The translations under genes and the position numbers were made by a program. From the NCBI GenBank assembly GCA_029010575.1, contig JAQXKS010000020.1:40300-104299 (forward strand): a stretch of 64,000 nt of DNA. Direction: 5' to 3'. The stretch is from Bacteroidales bacterium (GTDB lineage Bacteria > Bacteroidota > Bacteroidia > Bacteroidales > UBA932). Each line of letters begins with the position of its first letter. The stretch's first letter is position 1. Shown one piece after another: positions 34,999-44,051 of this stretch. Below the pieces are notes generated by a model. The model had not been told where the DNA came from. It was given only the letters and a program-made list of their open reading frames with translations, and ran no database searches.

Positions 34999-36636
34999 AT
35001 GAAACATTTACATTTACTCATACTTATATTTGTTTCAATTATTATGACAGGGTGTGCGAAAAAGGTTCTGCCCCCTGTCATTATTGCAGAAAAGACCTCC
35101 TACACTATCAAAGAAGGTGATACTCTGACTATTGCCCCCATATACCAGAACTGCGTCGATGCCCTATACGAATGGAAAATAGAGTCTCAGACCATCTCCA
35201 CAGAGCCCATCCTGATCTATGTCGGCAAAACTCCCGGAACAGTCTACCCAGAACTCCATGTAACCAACAATGCGGCAGAGGCCTTCATGCAGTTCAGAAT
35301 CACAGTCTCAGCCGGCAATCCTCCAAAGGTCACAGTTCCCGGTTCTTCGGAAGGAATAGAGGCTATCGAAAATACCCCTTTGGAAATAGCACCTTTTGTA
35401 ACATCAGCAACGCGCTGCAGCTTCTTGTGGATAATAGAGGGAGAGGAGTTCTCAAGAGACTCTGTTCTCCACTTTCCAACTGACAAAGCCGGAACTTTCT
35501 CCACAAATCTTTGCGTTAGCAATGCTGATGCACAGACCGATATAGAATTCAAAGTACGGATAATACCAGAGGAAGATGCGCAAATGGAGATCACTTTCGA
35601 AAAGGAACATTATCGGATGAGCCGCGGCAGAAAGGTAAAGATAAGCGCAGTAACCCTAAAGAATATCCCCAACGATGCACTCTTCTGCTGGAGATGCAAC
35701 GGAGAGACAATCTCGGAGTCGAAGCAGCCTGATCTGGTATTCGGTCCGGAGGAAGAGGGAGATTATGACCTGACACTTGTCGTCACTGGTCAGTACAGTA
35801 ATGCTTCGTTCAGTGTAAAGGCTACAATATGCCCACCTGAAGGAACATACAGAAGGGAGACAGGTGGAGAAGCCGATTTTAACAGAATTTACGAGTTTCT
35901 TCCTGCACCAGGACAGTTTGTCAATGAAGGATACAGTGCCAGTACAATGGATCAAGCGATAGAAGCAGCCACACAAAAGCTTGAAAACGGAGAATATATA
36001 TCATTAGGCGGATTCGGAGGATATATAGTGGCAGGCTGGGACCACAGTATCTCAAATACTGGCGGCTACGACCTGAGGATATGTGGCAACTCTCACGAGA
36101 ATGGGTCGGAACCGGGCATTGTGTGGGTTATGCAAGACGAGAACGGAGACTCTCTTCCCAACGATACATGGTACGAGCTGAAAGGTTCTGAGTACGGCAA
36201 AGATGAGACTGTCTCAGACTACAGAGTAACCTATTACAAGCCATCTTCGCAGGGAGAGAACATACATTGGAGCGACAATCAAGGCAAAAGTGGATATATT
36301 GAATACCTCCCCGCATACCACAAACAGAATTACTTTCCTACCTGGATAGAGAGTTCTTCCTATACTCTCTCAGGAACATGTCTCAAAGCAAGGAACTACG
36401 ACTCTTCCGGAAACGGTTCTCTTTGGATAAACGGATCATATGACTGGGGATATGTGGATAACTTTACCACAGAGGAGACTAATCTCTTCAGAATCAGCGA
36501 TGCAGTTACATTTGACGGTCTTCCGGCAAATCTTCAGTACATAGATTTCGTAAAGATACAGACAGGCGTAAACGCCAAGAGCGGCTGGACAGGCGAACTC
36601 TCCACAGAGATCACGTCAATCACCGCCCTTAACTGA
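34999..36636 (+). CDS. PKD-like surface lipoprotein of the B12 operon
   Basis: A 545-aa lipoprotein with lipobox IMTGC (Cys about 19). Residues about 25-290 form three PKD/Ig-like repeats (YTIKEGDTLTIAPIY, IEAIENTPLEIAPFV, YRMSRGRKVKISAV). The C-terminal 250 residues are a separate domain of unknown function (ISLGGFGGYIVAGWDHSISN, GIVWVMQDENGDSLPNDTWY) with a D-x-N-x-D-x-like loop (DENGDSLPNDT) that could bind calcium. As the fourth gene behind the riboswitch, 3 bases after the DUF4465 gene, it probably helps capture corrinoids or corrinoid-carrying material. This is inference. Confidence 0.72.
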   Translation: MKHLHLLILIFVSIIMTGCAKKVLPPVIIAEKTSYTIKEGDTLTIAPIYQNCVDALYEWKIESQTISTEPILIYVGKTPGTVYPELHVTNNAAEAFMQFRITVSAGNPPKVTVPGSSEGIEAIENTPLEIAPFVTSATRCSFLWIIEGEEFSRDSVLHFPTDKAGTFSTNLCVSNADAQTDIEFKVRIIPEEDAQMEITFEKEHYRMSRGRKVKISAVTLKNIPNDALFCWRCNGETISESKQPDLVFGPEEEGDYDLTLVVTGQYSNASFSVKATICPPEGTYRRETGGEADFNRIYEFLPAPGQFVNEGYSASTMDQAIEAATQKLENGEYISLGGFGGYIVAGWDHSISNTGGYDLRICGNSHENGSEPGIVWVMQDENGDSLPNDTWYELKGSEYGKDETVSDYRVTYYKPSSQGENIHWSDNQGKSGYIEYLPAYHKQNYFPTWIESSSYTLSGTCLKARNYDSSGNGSLWINGSYDWGYVDNFTTEETNLFRISDAVTFDGLPANLQYIDFVKIQTGVNAKSGWTGELSTEITSITALN

Positions 36637-36646
36637 AGCAGATAAA

Positions 36647-37657
36647 TCAGCAGCAGTTCTTGCAGCATTTTCGGCAATCTGAAAATTCCCCGCGAAGACG
36701 CTGCTCTGTAAGGTTCATCATCCTCTCGCGCAGCTCTTGAGTGGAGATCTTCTCAAGCACTGAATAGGCAAAAGCCATCTGCTGCAGCAAACTGGCCTCC
36801 TTGAGGGAGATTCCCCTGCTGCGCATATAGAAAAGTTCATCCTCATTCAGACGCCCGTTGGTCGCCCCATGAGAGCACTTGACATCATCTGCATAGATCT
36901 CCAACATGGGCTCTGAAATAGCAACAGCCCCTTTGGTCAGTAGCAGATTATGATTTTCCTGATATGCCTCGGTCTTGAAAGCTCCGGGGCATACTTTTAT
37001 CAAGCCTGAAAAACGGGAGTTGGCATTATTGTCAAGAATTCCTTTGAAAAGCTGTTTGCTATGACAGCCGGGAACCAGATGCTCCATTTTGATAATGTTC
37101 CTGACGTTCTGTGTTCCATCAGCTAGGTAGAGCCCGTTGAGTTCGCAATAAGCGCCCTCTCTTTCGAGTTTTACATTTATTCTGTTCTCAATGTGACCAC
37201 CATTGAGGGAGATGAACGTTGCCTTGAAAGAGCCGTTCTCACCCACAACAACATCCATGTTGAGAAAATGAGCTGCTCTGTTATGCTCATTCTGCATGAG
37301 CACCACCTCGACACAAGCACCTCTTTCAAGCACTATAGAGCAGTTCTCTGTAGTCTCAAAGGAATCCTCAGCAAAGGTATGCGAACAGAGAATCAACTTG
37401 CCGACAGAATCTTGGCCAAAATGGTATGAAGTGGAAAAGTTCAGCGAGCCCGGAACAGCGGAGGTTCTGACCCCGATAACCTGCAGGGCCTCAGATGGTC
37501 TCTCACCCTGAGCATATTTGACAGTCAGAGAGGAAGGAGAGCCCTGAGGCTTGCCATCCACGATAAACAGCTGCCTGGTCCCCTTCATTGGCACCTTGCA
37601 CTTGAAGGAACCGTCAATAGTGGAACCGGGAGCGTATATATAGTTCTGTTCACTCAT
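36647..37657 (-). CDS. sufD: Fe-S cluster assembly protein SufD
   Basis: SufD is part of the SufBC2D scaffold on which Fe-S clusters are built. The 336-aa protein has the C-terminal parallel beta-helix core (GLIKVCPGAFKTEAYQENHN, LEIYADDVKCSHGATNGRLN, ELFYMRSRGIS). The AxxxCSHGA segment is diagnostic. The N-terminal part is shorter than in E. coli, as is usual in Bacteroidota. It is the last gene of the leftward suf operon and converges with the PKD lipoprotein gene 10 bases away. No sufS (cysteine desulfurase) follows. Confidence 0.93.
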   Translation of the reverse strand: MSEQNYIYAPGSTIDGSFKCKVPMKGTRQLFIVDGKPQGSPSSLTVKYAQGERPSEALQVIGVRTSAVPGSLNFSTSYHFGQDSVGKLILCSHTFAEDSFETTENCSIVLERGACVEVVLMQNEHNRAAHFLNMDVVVGENGSFKATFISLNGGHIENRINVKLEREGAYCELNGLYLADGTQNVRNIIKMEHLVPGCHSKQLFKGILDNNANSRFSGLIKVCPGAFKTEAYQENHNLLLTKGAVAISEPMLEIYADDVKCSHGATNGRLNEDELFYMRSRGISLKEASLLQQMAFAYSVLEKISTQELRERMMNLTEQRLRGEFSDCRKCCKNCC

Positions 37658-37666
37658 ACTTATTTC

Positions 37667-38419
37667 CTATTTAATAAGCCAGTCGTAACCCTTCCGCTCC
37701 ACTTCAAGCGCCAATTCCTTGCCCGCTGTATGAATAATACGGCCGTTGTAGAGAATGTGTACTATATCAGGAACAATATAGTCCAGAAGTCTTTGGTAGT
37801 GGGTAATCACAATAGTCGAAGTATCAGGTCTTTTAAGTTTGTTGACACCTGTTGCCACTATCCTGAGTGCATCCACATCCAGACCACTGTCTGTTTCATC
37901 GAGAATTGCCAGCTTGGGCTCAAGCATAGCCATCTGGAAAATCTCATTTCTTTTCTTCTCTCCTCCTGAGAAACCTACATTTACTCCCCTTGAAGAGAAT
38001 GACGGGTTCATCTCGACGATCTCCATCTTCTGCCTCATCAGTTTGAGAAACTCGGCAGCATTGAGAGGTTCGAGGCCTTTATATTTGCGATGCTCATTAA
38101 GAGCAGTCCTCATAAAGTTCACATTGGTAACTCCTGGTATCTCTATTGGATATTGGAAACCAAGGAAGAGCCCCTCCACACTCCTTTGTTCAGGAGTCAT
38201 TCCTATAATATCCTTACCATTGAACTCTATCGAGCCTGAGGTGACCTCAAAAGTGTCCCTGCCGGCAAGCACTGAAGAGAGAGTCGATTTTCCCGAGCCA
38301 TTGGGTCCCATGATGGCATGTACTTCACCCTCCTTTACTTCAAGGTCGATGCCCTTGAGGATTTCCTTATCCCCTACACTGGCATGAAGACCTCTGATTT
38401 TCAATATAGTATTACTCAT
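37667..38419 (-). CDS. sufC: Fe-S cluster assembly ATPase SufC
   Basis: SufC is the ABC-type ATPase of the SufBC2D complex. The 250-aa protein has Walker A GPNGSGKST (about 38-46), Q-loop FQYPIEIPGV, signature FSGGEKKR, Walker B LAILDETDSGLD and H-loop ITHYQRLL; FQYP and the ETDSGLD variant separate SufC from transporters. Its start overlaps the pnuC stop by 8 bases, and sufD follows 9 bases later. Confidence 0.97.
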   Translation of the reverse strand: MSNTILKIRGLHASVGDKEILKGIDLEVKEGEVHAIMGPNGSGKSTLSSVLAGRDTFEVTSGSIEFNGKDIIGMTPEQRSVEGLFLGFQYPIEIPGVTNVNFMRTALNEHRKYKGLEPLNAAEFLKLMRQKMEIVEMNPSFSSRGVNVGFSGGEKKRNEIFQMAMLEPKLAILDETDSGLDVDALRIVATGVNKLKRPDTSTIVITHYQRLLDYIVPDIVHILYNGRIIHTAGKELALEVERKGYDWLIK

Positions 38420-39068
38420 TACTATCTTTTCTCCATTCTTTTTTCCAGTTAATAAATCCTAATATGGCCAGAATCAGGTAAGAGAAACTTACCAAAGGCA
38501 GGAACGCCATACCGGCCAACACATAGAGTATAATGTTTGTCGTATTGACAATCATCCATACATACCAGCATTCAAGCTTTTTCTTTGCCGAGAGCAGCTG
38601 GGCAAAGAACATTGTGCAGACCACTGCTGCGTCAAGGAAAGGTTTGGTGGCAGGTGGGAAAGTATCCGGCCATACCACATTGAGCCTCTGATTGCACCAT
38701 CCCCAGATAAGTGTTCCTACTGCAATCGCCAATGCCCCCCACATTATGTTAGAAGGCAATATTCTTGAGACCCTGAGCTCCTTCTTATTGTTCTCAGTAC
38801 CACTCTTGGGATGGGTCCATGACCAATGTCCATATATTGTAATACCCAGTGAGATAGGCTGAAGAATCATACTTGCATAGAGGTGCTTCTGCCAAAACAG
38901 AAAAAAGAGCAACAGGGAATAGATATAGCCAAACCAATAGTTGTTCTTGTTTCCTCTTCCGGCAAGGAAAACATTAGTAAAGCCCAACAGGACCGAAAGC
39001 AACTCGAGAAGGCTGACATTATATCCTCCGAGCGTAAAGAGTATGAAATCAATACTGAATATATTCAT
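38412..39068 (-). CDS. PnuC-family vitamin transporter inside the suf operon
   Basis: A 218-aa integral membrane protein with about seven hydrophobic helices. It matches the PnuC family (AGRGNKNNYWFGYIYSLLLF, QPISLGITIYGHWSW, and ECWYVWMIVNTTNIILYVLA, the conserved substrate-pocket helices). PnuC proteins take up nicotinamide riboside by facilitated diffusion; sister groups carry thiamine or riboflavin, and sequence alone does not settle which applies. It lies between sufB (15 bases) and sufC (8-base overlap), so it is cotranscribed with Fe-S assembly genes, an order I do not recall elsewhere. Confidence 0.88.
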   Translation of the reverse strand: MNIFSIDFILFTLGGYNVSLLELLSVLLGFTNVFLAGRGNKNNYWFGYIYSLLLFFLFWQKHLYASMILQPISLGITIYGHWSWTHPKSGTENNKKELRVSRILPSNIMWGALAIAVGTLIWGWCNQRLNVVWPDTFPPATKPFLDAAVVCTMFFAQLLSAKKKLECWYVWMIVNTTNIILYVLAGMAFLPLVSFSYLILAILGFINWKKEWRKDSNE

Positions 39069-39083
39069 TTTTGTCTCAATCTG

Positions 39084-40526
39084 TTAACCTACACTGCCCT
39101 CGAGTGATACCTGAAGCAGCTTTTGAGCCTCAACAGCAAACTCCATAGGCAGTTTGTTTATAACTTCTTTTGTATATCCCCCTATAATCAGTCCTATTGC
39201 ATTCTCCTCCGATATACCACGCTGTCGACAGTAGAAAAGCTGATCTTCACTGATTTTGGATGTAGTAGCCTCATGCTCAGTAACAGCTGAAGGATTACGG
39301 TTATCCACGACAGGGAAAGTGTGTGCTCCACATTTATCCCCCAAAAGCAGAGAATCACATTGGGTATGGTTCCTCGCGCCCTCTGCTCCGGGAAGGATCT
39401 TGACCAGTCCCCTGTAACTGTTCTGGCTCATGCCGGCAGAAATACCCTTGCTGACAATACGGCTTTTAGTATTCTTTCCGATGTGGATCATCTTGGTACC
39501 GGTATCAGCCTGCTGATAGTTGTTGGTCACAGCCACAGAGTAGAACTCGGAGACTGAGTTATCCCCTTTAAGTATGGTACTGGGGTATTTCCAGGTGATT
39601 GCGGAACCGGTCTCTACCTGAGTCCAGAAGAGTTTACTGTTCTCGCCCAGACAAAGACCCCTCTTGGTAACAAAGTTATAGATACCTCCCCTGCCCTGTG
39701 CATCTCCGGGATACCAGTTCTGGACGGTAGAGTACTTGACCTCGGCATTGTCCATGACCACTATCTCCACAACTGCAGCATGCAACTGATTCTCATCTCT
39801 CTGAGGAGCCGTACATCCTTCAAGATAACTTACATACGAACCTTCGTCTGCAACTATCAGAGTCCTTTCAAACTGACCTGTTCCCTTGGCATTGATTCGG
39901 AAATAGCTAGACAGTTCCATAGGGCACCTCACCCCCTTGGGTATGTAGCAGAAAGAACCGTCTGAAAAGACAGCACTATTGAGAGCGGAATAGAAGTTAT
40001 CTCCTGCAGGAACCACAGAGGCAAGATACCTTCTCACCAGATCAGGATAATCCCTGACAGCCTCTGAGAAGGAACAGAAGATTATCCCCTTCTCTGCAAG
40101 GGTCTCTTTGAAAGTGGTCTTTACTGAGACAGAATCAAAGACGGCATCAACAGCCATACCTGCCAGAGCTGCCCTTTCATGTAGAGGAATCCCCAACTTA
40201 TCAAAAGTAGCCATCAGTTCAGGGTCAATCTCTTTCTTATCGCTCTTTGACTTTGGTGCAGCCCAATATATAATATCCTGAAAATCAATCTCAGGAATAT
40301 CCAAATGTCCCCAATCAGGATGCTTCATCGACACCCATTTACGGTAAGCCGAGAGTCTGAATTCCAAAAGCCACTCCGGCTCGTTTTTCTTTTTCGAGAT
40401 GAGACGGACTATATCCTCATTGATCCCCTTGGGAATAAATTCCTGCTCCACATCGGTATGGAAACCGTGCTTGTACTCTGCAGAACCAATCTCTATCTCC
40501 TTAATAATATCCTTATCTTTACTCAT
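39084..40526 (-). CDS. sufB: Fe-S cluster assembly protein SufB
   Basis: SufB is the scaffold core where the nascent cluster forms. The 480-aa protein has family landmarks: [60 protein letters not shown], and the C-terminal [17 protein letters not shown] and [12 protein letters not shown]. Cys residues usable for cluster binding are present in the core. It is the first gene of the operon, with a -7 box 45 bases upstream. Confidence 0.97.
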   Translation of the reverse strand: MSKDKDIIKEIEIGSAEYKHGFHTDVEQEFIPKGINEDIVRLISKKKNEPEWLLEFRLSAYRKWVSMKHPDWGHLDIPEIDFQDIIYWAAPKSKSDKKEIDPELMATFDKLGIPLHERAALAGMAVDAVFDSVSVKTTFKETLAEKGIIFCSFSEAVRDYPDLVRRYLASVVPAGDNFYSALNSAVFSDGSFCYIPKGVRCPMELSSYFRINAKGTGQFERTLIVADEGSYVSYLEGCTAPQRDENQLHAAVVEIVVMDNAEVKYSTVQNWYPGDAQGRGGIYNFVTKRGLCLGENSKLFWTQVETGSAITWKYPSTILKGDNSVSEFYSVAVTNNYQQADTGTKMIHIGKNTKSRIVSKGISAGMSQNSYRGLVKILPGAEGARNHTQCDSLLLGDKCGAHTFPVVDNRNPSAVTEHEATTSKISEDQLFYCRQRGISEENAIGLIIGGYTKEVINKLPMEFAVEAQKLLQVSLEGSVG

Positions 40527-40570
40527 TTCAGAAAAAAAGGTACAACAAACGTAACTTTCATTGATAGATG

Positions 40571-40578
40571 CAAAAATA
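40571..40578 (-). promoter_or_regulatory. -7 promoter element of the suf operon
   Basis: TATTTTTG on the minus strand, giving a leader of about 40 bases before sufB. Confidence 0.55.
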
Positions 40579-40607
40579 ATAATTCATAGTATGAGGACAA
40601 AAAAAAC

Positions 40608-40615
40608 TATCTTTG
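40608..40615 (+). promoter_or_regulatory. -7 promoter element of the ThiL-like/fucosidase operon
   Basis: TATCTTTG, 21 bases before the ATG at 40637 and divergent from the suf promoter. Confidence 0.6.
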
Positions 40616-40636
40616 TAAAAACAAAAACACGTACAA

Positions 40637-41632
40637 ATGGCAACAGAACTATCAACCATCGGTAAAAATCAGGCTCTTGTGGCTATCTTTGAAGGAAGCG
40701 GATTCCGCAATGAATATCCCTCAACCTTTGAAGCCGATTCAGAAGTCTCTCATATACAGAAACTTTTCATAGAAAATATAGATTTTGACCTGACATATAC
40801 ACCGCTTAGGCATCTTGGATACAAATTATCTCAGAATGTAATCGGGCAGATTGCCGCAAAGGGGGGTGAGACCATATCCCTCTCCTTTGCAGTGGCCATC
40901 TCCAACCGCTTCGGCTTCGAAGACATCAAGGAACTTTGGGAGGGTGTTACAGCAGCGGCCAAAGAGTACTCCGTCAAACATTTGGGACTTGACCTTCTTC
41001 CCAGCGCAACGGGAATGCTCATATCCATCTCAGGGTGCGGCACACATGGAAAAGGGGAGATTGTAAGGAGAGAAGTGGCATCCAATGACCTGATTCTTAT
41101 CACCGGAGATCTGGGCGCTGCATATATGGGGCTCCATGTACTCGAGAGAGAAAAGATTGCATTCAACTCTGCCGCAGCGGGAACACAGGCAAGACAACCC
41201 GATCTTACATCATATAAATATATTCTGGAACAATACCTGAGTCCACACATCCCTGTAAACTTGAACAGCAGGTTCAAAGAGGCCGGAGTAATCCCGAGCG
41301 CGGGCTATTTCATAACCAGAGGACTTGGCTCGACCATTAAGGAACTTTGTCAAGAACACGGTGTGGGAGCGAGAATCTTTCTTGAAAAGATTCCTATTGC
41401 CACCAAGACATTCGAAATGGCCCAGGAACTCAATATCGACCCTGTAACATCGGCAATCAACGGAGGTGACGACTACAGATTCCTTTTTGTCGTACCCCTC
41501 TCGCAGCACGAGATTTACCGAAAGGATTTTCAGGATTTTGAGATGATCGGATTTATAACCGGAGCCGAAAAAGGATCGGTAATCGTAACCCCTGAAGGGG
41601 CTGAACTGGAAATAAAGGCACAAGGATTCTAA
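40637..41632 (+). CDS. ThiL-like protein with lost catalytic motifs (probable pseudoenzyme)
   Basis: A 331-aa protein that aligns end to end with thiamine-monophosphate kinase (AIR-synthase fold) but lacks its key motifs. Expected GDDAAV reads EADSEV (32-37); the TTD strand reads HIQ; NxSDxxAM reads NVIGQIAA (67-74); GGDTT reads GLDLLPS (117-123); DxSDGLxS reads FITRGLGS (225-232); GGEDYE reads GGDDYR (276-281). Flanking structural segments are well kept (FDLTYTPLRHLGYK, ITGDLGAAYMGLHVLEREK), and the frame is intact. Canonical kinase activity is unlikely. It lies 11 bases before the fucosidase. Loss of residues is seen directly; a regulatory or new binding role is inference. Confidence 0.82.
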   Translation: MATELSTIGKNQALVAIFEGSGFRNEYPSTFEADSEVSHIQKLFIENIDFDLTYTPLRHLGYKLSQNVIGQIAAKGGETISLSFAVAISNRFGFEDIKELWEGVTAAAKEYSVKHLGLDLLPSATGMLISISGCGTHGKGEIVRREVASNDLILITGDLGAAYMGLHVLEREKIAFNSAAAGTQARQPDLTSYKYILEQYLSPHIPVNLNSRFKEAGVIPSAGYFITRGLGSTIKELCQEHGVGARIFLEKIPIATKTFEMAQELNIDPVTSAINGGDDYRFLFVVPLSQHEIYRKDFQDFEMIGFITGAEKGSVIVTPEGAELEIKAQGF

Positions 41633-41643
41633 CAACATCAGAT

Positions 41644-43041
41644 ATGAAAAGAGCAAACATCAGACAACTCCTTACAGCAGTACTTCTCCTGCTGACAGGC
41701 ACCTCCATGGTTACGGCACAGGATAATGCCAATACCAACGAACAGAACGAACAGATAATCAAATCACAGCAGGCATTCAGAGAAAAAAGATTCGGAATCT
41801 TCATCCATTGGGGACTATACAGTATGGTGGGCCAGGGTGAATGGGTCATGCAGAACCAGAATATCAGCTACCAAGAATATCCTAAACTTGCACAGGCATT
41901 CTATCCTGCCAACTTCGATGCAGCAGAGTGGGTTCGCAGCTTCAAACAGGCCGGAGCAAAATATATCTGTATCACCACCCGTCACCACGATGGCTTCTCG
42001 CTCTTCGATACAGATGCATCGGACTACAATATCGTAGATGCAACTCCATTCGGACGAGACATTATCGGTGAATTGGCACAGGAGTGCAGAAAAGAGGGAA
42101 TCGCCCTTCATTTCTACTACTCTACACTTGATTGGGGAAGGGGCGATTACCCGCGCGGAAGGACAGGTAAGGGAACCGGTAGAGGGCCTCAGGAAGATCC
42201 AGAGAATTATTTCAACTTCATGAAAACTCAGCTCACTGAACTGCTAACCAAGTATGGAGATGTAGGATGTATCTGGTTTGACGGACATTGGGATCACGAT
42301 GAAGATACTGTTGATTGGACCAGGGATTCTGTTTACCGCTATTGGCACTACAATGAAATATATCCGCTTATTCACAAGATTCAGAGTGGATGTCTTATCG
42401 GAAATAACCATCACCTCGATCCTTTTGAAGGAGAGAATATACAGATATTTGAAAGGGATGTTCCAGGACAGAATACTGCAGGATGGCACGAAGGGGGAAT
42501 CAGCGACCTCCCGCTGGAGACATGCCAGACTATGAACAGATCATGGGGATACCGTATCACTGACAACAACTACAAGAGCTTCCATGATCTTATCAAATAT
42601 CTGGTATCAACAGCCGGAAGAGATGCAAACCTCTTGCTTAATGTAGGCCCTCAGCCTGACGGTTCGCTTCCTGAGGCAGCATTGGAGCGCCTGAATCAGA
42701 TGGGTCAATGGCTTCAGACAAATGGAGAGACTATATACGGAACCAGAGCGACCCTGGTAAAACCTCAGCCATGGGGAGTGGTTACCCATAAAGAGAACAT
42801 GATGTGGCTACATATCTTCCCTGATGAACTCGCATCCGCACAAAATCATGGAAAGATCTATATTCCTTACACCACAGATCGCAAGATTAAAAGTGTGAAG
42901 GTCTTTACAACATCAGAATCACTCGAATTCAAACAATACAAAGAGGGCATCTTCGTTTACCTTCCGGAAGGAACAGAGAAACAGAATACGCCTGACTATA
43001 TAGTAGAGATTACATTCAACAAGAGGCTATCGTCCAATTAA
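41644..43041 (+). CDS. Alpha-L-fucosidase, GH29 family
   Basis: A 465-aa secreted enzyme with a signal peptide (about 1-25, ending VTAQ). The GH29 domain shows RFGIFIHWGLYSM, YICITTRHHDGFSLFDT, and IWFDG with the nucleophile Asp about 213; Glu about 270 (IQIFERDVPG) is the likely acid/base. A small C-terminal beta domain follows (from about 375). It removes alpha-linked fucose from host glycans. No CBM or SusCD pair is nearby. It overlaps the end of the convergent glycosyltransferase gene by 15 bases. Confidence 0.93.
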   Translation: MKRANIRQLLTAVLLLLTGTSMVTAQDNANTNEQNEQIIKSQQAFREKRFGIFIHWGLYSMVGQGEWVMQNQNISYQEYPKLAQAFYPANFDAAEWVRSFKQAGAKYICITTRHHDGFSLFDTDASDYNIVDATPFGRDIIGELAQECRKEGIALHFYYSTLDWGRGDYPRGRTGKGTGRGPQEDPENYFNFMKTQLTELLTKYGDVGCIWFDGHWDHDEDTVDWTRDSVYRYWHYNEIYPLIHKIQSGCLIGNNHHLDPFEGENIQIFERDVPGQNTAGWHEGGISDLPLETCQTMNRSWGYRITDNNYKSFHDLIKYLVSTAGRDANLLLNVGPQPDGSLPEAALERLNQMGQWLQTNGETIYGTRATLVKPQPWGVVTHKENMMWLHIFPDELASAQNHGKIYIPYTTDRKIKSVKVFTTSESLEFKQYKEGIFVYLPEGTEKQNTPDYIVEITFNKRLSSN

Positions 43042-44043
43042 ACGGGCGATGGTCTCTCTCGCCTTTACATCCCCTGAGGTTACAGGATCATCAAAGACAC
43101 CCCTGTCCCAAAGGGTGCTCAAACGGTCTGTTATATGGGAAATATCTGCTCCAGATGTCTTGAGTCTGCCGAGCTTTGATGAGATATGAATCCTGATAAC
43201 AGGCCATTTGCATTCGCGTACCCAACACTCTTTCATGTATCTGTTGTCACATGAGGAGAGGATAGCGGCGCTTTTTTCCAGCCCGAGAATCCAATAATAG
43301 ACCTTCTTTACTCTGGTAGAGGAGAACTCAAGAGAGCTGAAATTCGGATAGTAATAGTAAAAAGGGAGTGAGGTGATGGTAACCCTTGGTTTTTTCAGCA
43401 GAAGGGCACTCCACCATGGGAATTCCTCACCGAATGAGATTGCTGTATCGAACAGGATATCCTGAATGAGAGAACGCTTCACGATCATTCTCCAGATATA
43501 AAAATGTTTGACAGGGTATGCTATTGGCATTACAGGACTCTCTGAAAGATGTTCAAACAGAGAGTCTGTAGTAAATGAGTCTACAGCGTCAAGATTGTAA
43601 ACCTTGCTGAAGCCCTGTGGACGATAATCGATGGTATCCATCCCCATCTTGTAACGGAGAATCGCCTTGATCCTATATGATGAATCCTTATACCATGTAA
43701 CCATGTCACTTCCATTCTTGCGTCCCAGTGCCACGGCTATTTCCAATGTCTGCGGGTGAATGAAGTCATCAGAGTCCAAAAAGAGAATGAACTCCCCGGA
43801 AGCCTCTTTGACACCTGTGTTCCGGGCACTTGATACACCCCCGTTAGGCTTGTCTATTAGCTTAATACGGCTGTCACGGCTAACATATTCCAAAATTATC
43901 CCCCTGCTGGAATCAGGAGATCCATCATTCACGCAGATTACCTCCCAGTCCTTAAATGTCTGTTCTATAAGAGCATCGAGCGTTCTGGAGATGAATTTCT
44001 CTACTTTATATACAGGTATGATAACCGAAACTGCAGTCCCCAT
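43027..44043 (-). CDS. Glycosyltransferase family 2
   Basis: A 338-aa cytoplasmic GT-A fold enzyme. The N-terminal 110 residues carry VSVIIPVYKVEKFISRTLDA, WEVICVNDGSPDSSRGI, NGGVSSARNTGV and the metal-binding LFLDSDD. The C-terminal part is not assigned and has a basic, aromatic-rich stretch. The sugar and acceptor are unknown. It starts 8 bases after the acyltransferase gene and was probably inherited with it as one transcription unit. Confidence 0.9.
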   Translation of the reverse strand: MGTAVSVIIPVYKVEKFISRTLDALIEQTFKDWEVICVNDGSPDSSRGIILEYVSRDSRIKLIDKPNGGVSSARNTGVKEASGEFILFLDSDDFIHPQTLEIAVALGRKNGSDMVTWYKDSSYRIKAILRYKMGMDTIDYRPQGFSKVYNLDAVDSFTTDSLFEHLSESPVMPIAYPVKHFYIWRMIVKRSLIQDILFDTAISFGEEFPWWSALLLKKPRVTITSLPFYYYYPNFSSLEFSSTRVKKVYYWILGLEKSAAILSSCDNRYMKECWVRECKWPVIRIHISSKLGRLKTSGADISHITDRLSTLWDRGVFDDPVTSGDVKARETIARLIGR

Positions 44044-44051
44044 GGATACTT

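Noticed and set aside
40560..40640. A TPP riboswitch before the ThiL-like gene
   Set aside because: Only about 20 bases separate the promoter and the start codon, and no CUGAGA-type thi-box sequence is present.
40637..41632. Frameshift or sequencing error as the cause of missing ThiL motifs
   Set aside because: Conserved segments before and after each changed motif stay in the same frame, so the changes are substitutions.
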